NCBI GenBank assembly: GCA_051656645.1
Contig: JBOGCH010000001.1
Coordinates: 1 to 64,000 of the forward strand
Length of the DNA stretch: 64,000 bases
Origin: JBOGCH01 sp051656645
GTDB lineage: Bacteria; Bacteroidota; Bacteroidia; Bacteroidales; Marinifilaceae
Direction of reading: 5' to 3'
Part shown: in pieces, positions 36,609 to 43,992 of the stretch
Layout: every line of letters starts with the position of its first letter
How positions within the stretch are numbered: the stretch's first letter is position 1
Program-made: the position numbers and the translations under genes
Notes under the pieces: generated by a model
Databases searched by the model: none
The model's input: the letters and a program-made list of their open reading frames with translations, nothing else
What the model was told of the DNA's origin: nothing

Positions 36609-38051
36609 TTATTGTTCTAATTCGTACCACACATCTTTTACGAGAGTAGCAATGTCCCCACTACACGTTCCCCGCTTTCCGTATTTTTTCTGGGCCATTT
36701 CACCGGCTCTAGCGTGCGCATACATTCCGATAATGGCACTTTTCTCAATAGATATCCCACCGGATACTAGAGCCAGAATAATTCCAGCTAATACATCACC
36801 ACTACCACCTTTGGCCATTGCGGGTGTACCACCGATGTTAAAATAACATTTCCCGGTTTTGTCCGCAACGACGCTATATGCGCCTTTTAGCAATACAGTT
36901 GTCTGATATTGACTTACAAAAGTGCACAATTTAGTTAATCTCTCAAAGGAATTAACGCTTTTTCCTGTTAATCTTTCAAATTCTCCAATGTGAGGGGTTA
37001 ATAATGTGTTATTACCTATGTAGTTTTCTTTATTGCAGAGCTTACTGATGATGTTTAATCCATCGGCATCTATAATACAAGGAATAGTAATCTCGGAGAG
37101 AAGTTTTTGGACAATTTGGATTGTGGCTTGTTGTTGTCCTATTCCCGGACCAATTGCAATTGCGTTTGCTGTGTCAATGCACGGTATTGTTGTTATATGA
37201 GATTCTGACGTATCGGGACTAACAAGACTTTCCGGAAGATAACTTTGCAGAATGTCAACTCCACTTTTGGGTATATGTGTTGTTAAAAGGCCGATACCAC
37301 TATTTATTGCACCCTTTGCACATAGGCATGCTGCACCCATCATTCCGTAGCTTCCGGCCAATATTACTCCTCGTCCATTGGTTCCCTTATGTGCAAATCG
37401 ATTATATGTTGGCAATATGTCCTTAATATCCGATTCTGTCACGAAATAGTAGGGTGTTTCTATGTCCTGTAATAAATGATACCAAGGGTTATTTGAAGGA
37501 ACAATGAGTTGATTATAATAATCGGCACTTTCGGGCATGAGCAGTAATAACCTAGGTGTTAAGGTTGATATTACCGTATTACTTTTTAGTATTGGTTTTT
37601 TATTTTGAATATTATTCATAGATAAACCAGATGGACTGTCTATGCTGACTATTTTGCGATGAATGTCATTGAAGAATTGTTTATTTAACAAATCTTCAAT
37701 AATCGTAGAGTAGTTTCCATCAATCTCATCATCCCATATTGCGTCTATAACTAAGTCTACATTCTCGGGAAGATGTGCATTATCCAAACAGGAAACGCGA
37801 GTGTACTCTTTTACGTTGATATTCCGTTTGGTCAGTTCGTAACCAATACATTTACCAATACGCGATTTTGTTCCTTCTCCGAGAATAATGACTACATCAC
37901 TCGGGGTTGGAAAGTATTTTAGCAGTTCATTACACCATACTTCAGCAATATCGGCCAGTATGTTTTTATTCGTATTTTCGCCAAATTGGAACAGCTTTTT
38001 ATAAACTATTGGTATTAATTCGGCTTTATAGATGCTTTTTAACTTTTTCAT
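36609..38051 (-). CDS. NAD(P)H-hydrate repair enzyme: intact dehydratase with decayed epimerase domain
   Basis: The 480-residue protein has the layout of bifunctional Nnr: an N-terminal YjeF_N epimerase domain (1-200) and a C-terminal kinase-like ADP/ATP-dependent dehydratase (215-480). The dehydratase is well kept: HKGTNGRGVILAGSYGMMGA, GPGIGQ, DADGLN, LLTPHIGEFERLTG, LLKGAYSVV and GTPAMAKGGSGDVLAGI. In the epimerase half the expected GxGNNGGDG loop reads LGEGTKSRIGKCIGYEL, and the downstream catalytic region reads VSIDSPSGLSMN. The dehydratase function is secure; the epimerase activity is doubtful. It starts the operon with DUF4831 and ClC. Confidence 0.88.
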   Translation of the reverse strand: MKKLKSIYKAELIPIVYKKLFQFGENTNKNILADIAEVWCNELLKYFPTPSDVVIILGEGTKSRIGKCIGYELTKRNINVKEYTRVSCLDNAHLPENVDLVIDAIWDDEIDGNYSTIIEDLLNKQFFNDIHRKIVSIDSPSGLSMNNIQNKKPILKSNTVISTLTPRLLLLMPESADYYNQLIVPSNNPWYHLLQDIETPYYFVTESDIKDILPTYNRFAHKGTNGRGVILAGSYGMMGAACLCAKGAINSGIGLLTTHIPKSGVDILQSYLPESLVSPDTSESHITTIPCIDTANAIAIGPGIGQQQATIQIVQKLLSEITIPCIIDADGLNIISKLCNKENYIGNNTLLTPHIGEFERLTGKSVNSFERLTKLCTFVSQYQTTVLLKGAYSVVADKTGKCYFNIGGTPAMAKGGSGDVLAGIILALVSGGISIEKSAIIGMYAHARAGEMAQKKYGKRGTCSGDIATLVKDVWYELEQ

Positions 38052-38096
38052 AACTTATCTCAATCGTTTACACCATGTAAAATAAAGAAAATTTAT

Positions 38097-38104
38097 TATT
38101 TTTG
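38097..38104 (+). promoter_or_regulatory. Candidate promoter -7 element of the peptide transporter gene
   Basis: TATTTTTG is an exact TAnnTTTG, 40 bases before the ATG at 38145. At 19 bases upstream only ATG is found instead of TTG. Confidence 0.38.
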
Positions 38105-38144
38105 CCTCTATCTTGATTTATTAATAAACTAAAATAGTATCGTT

Positions 38145-39692
38145 ATGTTCAAAAATCATCCTAAAGGACTTTTAGCAGCGGCACTAGCAAACATGGGGGA
38201 ACGCTTTGGGTTCTACACCATGATGGCTATTCTTGTGCTGTTTTTAATGGCTAAATTTAATCTTACGAAAGTAGAGGCCGGAGTGATCTATTCCGTATTT
38301 TACGCGTTAATCTACTTATTAGCACTTGCCGGTGGTATTATTGCTGATAAAACTAAAAACTTTAAAGGAACAATCCTTACAGGATTAGTTGTAATGGCGC
38401 TTGGATATGTGATGTTAGCAATCCCTACTCCTATTGCTCCAGAAAGTCGCACATTTTATCTTGTTGTGTCTTGTATTGGCCTTTTCATTATTGCTTTTGG
38501 TAACGGACTTTTTAAAGGTAACCTTCAGGCTTTAGTTGGACAAATGTATGATGATCCGAAATACGGTCAATTCCGTGACTCAGGATTTTCTATTTTCTAT
38601 ATGTTCATCAACGTAGGTGCTATCTTTGCTCCAATGATTGCAACTGGTGTTCGTAACTGGTGGTTATCAATCAACGGATTTAAATATGATGCAGGTTTAC
38701 CGGAACTTTGCCACAATTACATTGCTGGTTCTATGAACCCTGAAGCAACTGAGCGTTTCCGCGAAATGGCATCTCTTGCAGCAAATTCTGGAGTTGTTAC
38801 AGATCTTGGTGTATTTGCTAATGAATACCTTGGTATCTTTACAACTGGTTTCCACTACGCGTTTGCTACAGCTATTGGTGCAATGGCTATTTCTCTTGGA
38901 GTATTCTTACTAACAAGAAAAAGCATGCCGGATCCAGCAAATAAAGTTGTACAAAAAGATGCTTCTGGTGCAACAGTTGAGATGAGCGCACAAGAGGTTA
39001 AACAACGTTTATATGCACTTTTTGCAGTATTCGGTATTGTTATCTTCTTCTGGTTCTCATTCCACCAAAATGGATTAACACTGACTTATTTTGCAAAAGA
39101 CTATACATTATTACAGTTTGGCGACTGGAGCTTCTCTGCTGAGTTATTCCAATCATTAAACCCATTCTTTGTGGTATTCCTTACTCCTGTAGTATTAGGT
39201 TTATTTGGATGGTTAAAAGCTAAAGGAAAAGAGCCTTCAACACCAGCAAAAATTGCTATCGGTATGGGTATTGCTGCTTCTGCTTACGTTGTAATGGCTA
39301 TGGGTTCATTTGGTCTTCCTAACTTATCAGAGGTTGAAGCTGCAGGTGGATTAAGTGCAGGTGCAAAAGCTTCTCCATATTTATTAATGGGAACTTATTT
39401 GATTTTAACTGTTGCTGAGTTATTTATCAGTCCACTTGGAATTTCGTTTGTATCGAAAGTTGCACCTCCTCAATACCAAGGAATTATGCAGGGATGTTGG
39501 TTAGGAGCAACTGCACTAGGTAACCAATTATTATTTATTGGAGCAATTTTCTACTCATCTATTTCAATTTGGGCAACATGGACAATCTTTGTTGGGGCAT
39601 GTTTAATTTCTATGTTCACAATGCTTGCTATGCTTAAATGGATTGAGCGTATCTCTGAGCCAAAAAAATCTACAAATAAAGCTACTGCCTAA
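38145..39692 (+). CDS. POT/PTR-family proton-dependent peptide transporter
   Basis: The 515-residue membrane protein is a major-facilitator-type oligopeptide importer. The diagnostic E-x-x-E-R-F type motif appears as NMGERFGFYTMMAIL near the N-terminus. It also has GGIIADK in the first cytoplasmic loop and FSIFYMFINVGAIFAPMIA. About 12-14 hydrophobic helices can be counted, with a polar central loop (about 262-290). It probably takes up di- and tripeptides. It is transcribed alone, with its own promoter and terminator. Confidence 0.92.
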   Translation: MFKNHPKGLLAAALANMGERFGFYTMMAILVLFLMAKFNLTKVEAGVIYSVFYALIYLLALAGGIIADKTKNFKGTILTGLVVMALGYVMLAIPTPIAPESRTFYLVVSCIGLFIIAFGNGLFKGNLQALVGQMYDDPKYGQFRDSGFSIFYMFINVGAIFAPMIATGVRNWWLSINGFKYDAGLPELCHNYIAGSMNPEATERFREMASLAANSGVVTDLGVFANEYLGIFTTGFHYAFATAIGAMAISLGVFLLTRKSMPDPANKVVQKDASGATVEMSAQEVKQRLYALFAVFGIVIFFWFSFHQNGLTLTYFAKDYTLLQFGDWSFSAELFQSLNPFFVVFLTPVVLGLFGWLKAKGKEPSTPAKIAIGMGIAASAYVVMAMGSFGLPNLSEVEAAGGLSAGAKASPYLLMGTYLILTVAELFISPLGISFVSKVAPPQYQGIMQGCWLGATALGNQLLFIGAIFYSSISIWATWTIFVGACLISMFTMLAMLKWIERISEPKKSTNKATA

Positions 39693-39713
39693 GCAATAGT
39701 TTTAAGATATTAT

Positions 39714-39750
39714 AAAAAACGCGCTACATTTCAAGTAGCGCGTTTTTTTA
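39714..39750 (+). terminator. Terminator after the peptide transporter gene
   Basis: A 14-bp perfect stem (39714-39727 with 39735-39748) with a 7-base loop ends in a run of seven T. Confidence 0.9.
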
Positions 39751-39837
39751 TTACTAATGATATTGAATTGATTTACAAACATAACCGTCTCTATGTCGTA
39801 TGTGCATATTATGTACACTAAAACCCTTTACGTAGTT

Positions 39838-40467
39838 ATGACACCTATTGATATTTTGAAATGGCGATATGCCACAAAACGATTTGACGTTAGTAAAAAG
39901 ATTGATCCGGAAACCCTTGGGCAACTAAAAGATGCTATGCAATTAGCACCATCGTCCGTTGGATTACAACCGTATGTAATAATAGAAATTACAGACGCAG
40001 ACGTGCGCAAATCATTACAAGACAGAAGCATGAATCAACCCGCTATTACTGAAGCATCGAATCTATTCATTTTTTGTAATATGACAACGGTGGATAAAGA
40101 ATATGTGGAGAATCACTTAAAGCGTATTCAACAAGAACGTAAAATGAACGATGAACAGATTGCACCTTGGCGTGCAATGATGGATGGATACATTCTAGGA
40201 ATGTCGCCTACGCAACAAAATTTATGGAGTGCTGAGGATACCTATTTAGCTGCGGGATTTGCTTTAGCGGCATGCGCAATGTTAAAGGTTGATGCCTGTC
40301 CTATTGGTGGTTTTGATGCAGTGGGCTATGATGAAATATTGGATTTAAGCGAACAGGGGCTAAATCCGGCACTTGTTTTACCGGTTGGTTACCGATCGGC
40401 CGATGATACATATCAGCATTTGGCAAAAGTTAGGAAGCCGAAGAGCGAGCTTTTTAGGACGATATAA
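39838..40467 (+). CDS. Nitroreductase-family FMN oxidoreductase (NfsB-like)
   Basis: The 209-residue protein starts at MTPIDILKWRYATKRFD, the usual N-terminus of this group; an ATG at 39793 would add 15 untypical residues. FMN-binding residues fit RYATKRFD, LAPSSVGLQPYVIIEI and PIGGFDAVGYDEIL. The family reduces nitroaromatics, quinones or flavins with NAD(P)H in the cytosol. The true substrate is unknown. It stands alone and converges on lepB. Confidence 0.87.
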   Translation: MTPIDILKWRYATKRFDVSKKIDPETLGQLKDAMQLAPSSVGLQPYVIIEITDADVRKSLQDRSMNQPAITEASNLFIFCNMTTVDKEYVENHLKRIQQERKMNDEQIAPWRAMMDGYILGMSPTQQNLWSAEDTYLAAGFALAACAMLKVDACPIGGFDAVGYDEILDLSEQGLNPALVLPVGYRSADDTYQHLAKVRKPKSELFRTI

Positions 40468-40514
40468 AAACAAGAAACGGCAAATTAGATAACTCTATTT
40501 GCCGTTTCTTGTTT
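40468..40514. terminator. Bidirectional terminator between nitroreductase and lepB
   Basis: A perfect 18-bp stem (40468-40485 with 40497-40514) with an 11-base loop lies between the two stop codons. Both flanks are AT-rich. Confidence 0.87.
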
Positions 40515-40516
40515 AT

Positions 40517-41893
40517 TTATTGTACTTTCTTAAATACTCTATTCCAACGAATATTTTTAGGGAATGACTGATCTTTATCAAGTGATAGCCATATAAACGA
40601 GGCCTTTCCTACAACATGATCCTCCGGAACAAATCCCCAGTAGCGAGAGTCGGCACTCATATGCCTATTGTCTCCCATCATCCAGTAATAGTCCATTTTG
40701 AAGGTATACTTGTCGGTTTTTTCGCCGTTAATAAATATCTCGTCACCTTTAATCTCTAATTTATTGCCTTCATAGTTTTCAATTATTCGCTCATAAAAAG
40801 GCAAGGTCTGAGTGTTGAGATCAACTGTTGCACCCTTAGCAGGAACATAGAGTGGTCCGAAATTGTCAACATTCCATTCGTATTGAGCATTAAAAGGGAA
40901 GATGTCCGGATTGTAACCAACCTCCTCTGTTTTCTCTATTTTAACCACATTGGGAAACTGCTTAAGTTTATCCACCATAGCTGTTGTTAGCGGCAAAATA
41001 TATAGGTCTCGACCACCTTGCGCCATATCATCGTTTGCGATTCCAAGCTCTTGAAGTTTTAATCGATTCATAGGTGTTCCGTTTGTATACACCCGGTATA
41101 CAAATTGTAATTCAGCCGGCACTTCTGCCTTTTTTCCATTGACATACAGTACACCATGTTCTGACACTAGTGTATCGCCCGGCATTCCTACACCTCTCTT
41201 AATATAGTTTTCACGTTTGTCCACAGGACGCGTAAAGATTGTAAAATTATCATTCATCAATTTACGTGTCATGAAAATTGCTTCTTGCTCTGTTATCGTA
41301 TCGCCACGTTGCATAGACTGATCTCGATACATGCGCGCGTTGCTACGAAGTTGCGAGTAATAATCGGGGTTCTCTATTCCCTGCACAATTGTGTCTCCTG
41401 CAGGGAAATTAAATACCATAACATCATTACGTTCAATCTCCGACAGACCACCTATACGCTTATAAGGCCATTTTAAAGCCTCAGAATAGGCTTTACTACC
41501 ATTGGGAAGAGAATGATGTACAAAAGGCAAAGCAAGCGGTGTATTGGGCAGTTTAGGCCCATAGGCTACTTTGCTCACAAATAAGTAATCGCCTACTAAC
41601 ATACTTTTCTCCATTGATGATGTAGGGATGGTGTAGGCTTCAAAGAAGAAAATACGTATTAATGTAGCTGCTACAACTGCAAAAATCAGCGCATCGATCC
41701 ATTCAATTACCACAGGCTGCTTTTTTACTCCTTTCTTTTTCCAAAAGGCCCAATGTACCCTTTTAGAAATATATATATCGAAAAGTACCGGTAGAAGCAA
41801 TAATAACCAGTAGCATCCTACCCATATTGTCCACAGTATATATAATATTGCCACAATGGCAAACTTAATCCATGCTTTGCGATCAACTTTCAT
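40517..41893 (-). CDS. Signal peptidase I
   Basis: LepB cuts signal peptides from exported proteins at the outer face of the inner membrane. The 458-residue protein has N-terminal hydrophobic segments (about 10-40 and 66-85). The catalytic serine is S93 in TIPTSSMEKSM and the general-base lysine K232 in YIKRGVGMPGD. The box MMGDNRHMSADSRYWGFVP is near the C-terminus. Two large insertions make it longer than the 324 residues of E. coli LepB, which is common in this phylum. It follows dapB by 15 bases. Confidence 0.95.
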   Translation of the reverse strand: MKVDRKAWIKFAIVAILYILWTIWVGCYWLLLLLPVLFDIYISKRVHWAFWKKKGVKKQPVVIEWIDALIFAVVAATLIRIFFFEAYTIPTSSMEKSMLVGDYLFVSKVAYGPKLPNTPLALPFVHHSLPNGSKAYSEALKWPYKRIGGLSEIERNDVMVFNFPAGDTIVQGIENPDYYSQLRSNARMYRDQSMQRGDTITEQEAIFMTRKLMNDNFTIFTRPVDKRENYIKRGVGMPGDTLVSEHGVLYVNGKKAEVPAELQFVYRVYTNGTPMNRLKLQELGIANDDMAQGGRDLYILPLTTAMVDKLKQFPNVVKIEKTEEVGYNPDIFPFNAQYEWNVDNFGPLYVPAKGATVDLNTQTLPFYERIIENYEGNKLEIKGDEIFINGEKTDKYTFKMDYYWMMGDNRHMSADSRYWGFVPEDHVVGKASFIWLSLDKDQSFPKNIRWNRVFKKVQ

Positions 41894-41908
41894 ACTATAT
41901 TCTAGATA

Positions 41909-42631
41909 TTAATCAATTTTCAATAAATCGTCCATACCATATTGCCCATGCTTACCTTGCATAAACTCGGCAGCCAATACAGCACCTAACGCGAACCCTT
42001 TACGAGAGTAAGCCGAATGATGAATAACTATTTCATCTACATCGGACTTGTAAAATACGGTGTGAATTCCAGGAACCTCCCCTTCTCTTTTAGCCTCTAT
42101 TTGTAGCTTATCCTTTGAAGAATCGCCCTCCTTAAGTTCCCATTCATTGTATTTATCGTTATTCTCTAATACCCCTTCTGCGATTGTGATAGCAGTCCCA
42201 CTTGGCGCATCAAGTTTGTGGATATGATGTGTCTCTTCTACCAAGACTTCATATTCCTTAAAATTATTCATGATCTTCGCTAAGTAACGATTTAAATGGA
42301 AGAAAATATTCACACCAACACTAAAATTAGAAGCATAAAAGAAACCTCCATTGAGTGTTTTACAAGCATCCTCAACCTCAGACAAGCGCTCCAGCCACCC
42401 TGTAGTTCCCGATACTACCGGTACACCACACTCAAAACACCACTTATAGTTATTAACGGCTACTGCAGGAGCGGTGAATTCTATTGCCACATCAGCTTCC
42501 TTGAGCATCTCATCCGTTACATTATCTCTATTTAACTCATCTATTACTAGTACTATTTCATGTCCACGGCTACGGGCAATACTTTCAATGATTTTACCCA
42601 TTTTCCCATAGCCTAACAAAGCTATCTTCAT
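41909..42631 (-). CDS. 4-hydroxy-tetrahydrodipicolinate reductase DapB
   Basis: DapB reduces hydroxytetrahydrodipicolinate in lysine and diaminopimelate synthesis, supplying peptidoglycan. The 240-residue protein has the dinucleotide motif ALLGYGKMGKII, SGTTGWL, NFSVGVNIFFHLN and the catalytic EETHHIHKLDAPSGTA. HHSAYSRKGFALGAV is near the C-terminus. It forms a short operon with lepB and has its own -7 element. Confidence 0.96.
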   Translation of the reverse strand: MKIALLGYGKMGKIIESIARSRGHEIVLVIDELNRDNVTDEMLKEADVAIEFTAPAVAVNNYKWCFECGVPVVSGTTGWLERLSEVEDACKTLNGGFFYASNFSVGVNIFFHLNRYLAKIMNNFKEYEVLVEETHHIHKLDAPSGTAITIAEGVLENNDKYNEWELKEGDSSKDKLQIEAKREGEVPGIHTVFYKSDVDEIVIHHSAYSRKGFALGAVLAAEFMQGKHGQYGMDDLLKID

Positions 42632-42665
42632 CGTTGTTCTCTTTAGTTGTATATATTTATTGGTT

Positions 42666-42673
42666 CAAAGTTA
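42666..42673 (-). promoter_or_regulatory. Candidate promoter -7 element of dapB-lepB
   Basis: On the minus strand this reads TAACTTTG, an exact TAnnTTTG, 34 bases before the dapB start. The sequence 19 bases upstream is GGTG instead of TTTG and lies inside the rplT terminator stem. Confidence 0.42.
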
Positions 42674-42682
42674 GTATTAAAA

Positions 42683-42715
42683 AAGAAAAGGTCACTTTAT
42701 AGGTGACCTTTTCTT
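42683..42715 (-). terminator. Terminator of the thrS-infC-rpmI-rplT operon
   Basis: A perfect 13-bp stem (42683-42695 with 42703-42715) with a 7-base loop lies 15 bases beyond rplT. On the minus strand it is followed by a T-run. Confidence 0.87.
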
Positions 42716-42730
42716 AATGATATTTTATAA

Positions 42731-43087
42731 TTACTTCGCGAATTCTTTCACTTTAGCAACCACTGCTTGGAATGCTTCAGGGTGATTCATTGCTAAGTCA
42801 GCTAATACTTTACGGTTCATATCAATTTCTGCTTTATGAACTAAGCCCATAAATTTAGAATATGAAAGACCTTCAAGTCTAACTGCAGCGTTAATTCTCT
42901 GAATCCACAACGCTCTAAATTCTGATTTTTTCTTACGTCTGTCACGGAAAGCATAAGTTAATCCTTTCTCATACGTATTTTTCGCTACGGTCCAAACGTT
43001 TTTTCTTGCTCCAAAGTTTCCTCTGGTCTCTTTTAATACTTTTTTTCTACGTGCTCTTGAGGCAACGGCATTTTTAGCTCTAGGCAT
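42731..43087 (-). CDS. 50S ribosomal protein L20
   Basis: The 118-residue protein has the basic N-terminal extension (MPRAKNAVASRARRKK) that enters 23S rRNA and a globular C-terminus with RDRRKKKSEFRALWIQRINA and SYSKFMGLVHKA. L20 is needed early in large-subunit assembly and in many bacteria represses its own operon. It comes last in infC-rpmI-rplT, after an 84-base spacer. Confidence 0.98.
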   Translation of the reverse strand: MPRAKNAVASRARRKKVLKETRGNFGARKNVWTVAKNTYEKGLTYAFRDRRKKKSEFRALWIQRINAAVRLEGLSYSKFMGLVHKAEIDMNRKVLADLAMNHPEAFQAVVAKVKEFAK

Positions 43088-43106
43088 AATTTCTTGTTTT
43101 TTGGGT

Positions 43107-43141
43107 GTTAGCGTCCCCGCAGAGGAACTTTAGTGCATAAC
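43107..43141 (-). other. Possible RNA structure in the rpmI-rplT spacer
   Basis: In the minus-strand RNA, GUUA (43138-43141) can pair with UAAC (43107-43110), and inside it GUUCC (43124-43128) with GGGAC (43113-43117). The result is an interrupted stem ahead of rplT. L20 is known to bind structured leader RNA in E. coli and Bacillus. This assignment is inference only. Confidence 0.25.
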
Positions 43142-43171
43142 ATCCTGGTTTAAAAATAAGTAAACTCTTAA

Positions 43172-43366
43172 TTACATGCAAAGCATTCTCTTAACTGCAG
43201 CTACATCCGAACCATCAACAGTTGTGATGTGAGTTAAGTTTCTTTTTTGCTTTGTTGTTTTCTTTGTCAAAATGTGACTTTTGAAAGCATGCTTTCTTTT
43301 AATCTTTCCAGTAGCCGTTAAAGAGAATCTCTTTTTCGCGCTGCTGACTGTTTTCATTTTTGGCAT
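43172..43366 (-). CDS. 50S ribosomal protein L35
   Basis: The 64-residue, very basic protein has the family sequence MPKMKTVSSAKKRFSLTATG and KRKHAFKSHILTKKTTKQKR. It lies between infC and rplT, the near-universal bacterial order. Confidence 0.97.
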   Translation of the reverse strand: MPKMKTVSSAKKRFSLTATGKIKRKHAFKSHILTKKTTKQKRNLTHITTVDGSDVAAVKRMLCM

Positions 43367-43418
43367 CTTCGTCTTAATTTAATTGTGTTTCAGAATATAT
43401 AATTATAAAATATCTCTC

Positions 43419-43961
43419 TTACTTTCTCGGAGCTAACACAACAATCATTTTCTTCCCTTCCAACTTTGGCAAAGATTCTACTTTACCGTATTCTTCCAGC
43501 TCGGAAACAAAACGCTGCAACAAATCAGCACCTTGATCCTTAAACAGGATTGAACGTCCTTTAAAGAAAACATACGCACGTACTTTTGCACCTTCTTGTA
43601 AAAACTCTTTCGCATGTTTTAACTTGAAGTTAAAGTCATGATCGTCCGTTTGAGGTCCAAAGCGTATTTCTTTAACAACAACTTTAACACTCTTAGCTTT
43701 AATCTCTTTCTGCTTTTTCTTTAGCTGATATAAGAATTTGCTATAATCAATAATTCTACATACCGGCGGCTCAGCGTTTGGTGATATCTCAACTAAGTCC
43801 ATTCCAGCCTCTTCTGCCATATTCAGTGCCTCACGCAGTGAATATACAGCAGGCTCGATATCGTCCCCTACTACGCGTACAGAATTAGCCCTGATTAGCT
43901 CATTGATTCTGTGTTGTGGTCCTTTGTTAACGACCGGTTGTCTTGGGCCTCTTTTTTCCAT
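43419..43961 (-). CDS. Translation initiation factor IF-3
   Basis: IF-3 checks start-codon pairing and keeps the ribosomal subunits apart. The 180-residue protein has the N-terminal domain (HRINELIRANSVRVVGDD, EAGMDLVEISPNAEPPVCRI), a lysine-rich linker (YQLKKKQKEIKAKSVK) and the C-terminal domain (EIRFGPQTDDHDF). Its start codon here is ATG, whereas many bacteria use AUU for autoregulation. It starts 31 bases after thrS. Confidence 0.97.
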   Translation of the reverse strand: MEKRGPRQPVVNKGPQHRINELIRANSVRVVGDDIEPAVYSLREALNMAEEAGMDLVEISPNAEPPVCRIIDYSKFLYQLKKKQKEIKAKSVKVVVKEIRFGPQTDDHDFNFKLKHAKEFLQEGAKVRAYVFFKGRSILFKDQGADLLQRFVSELEEYGKVESLPKLEGKKMIVVLAPRK

Positions 43962-43992
43962 TCTTGTTGCTATATTAAATCCTCCTATTTAA

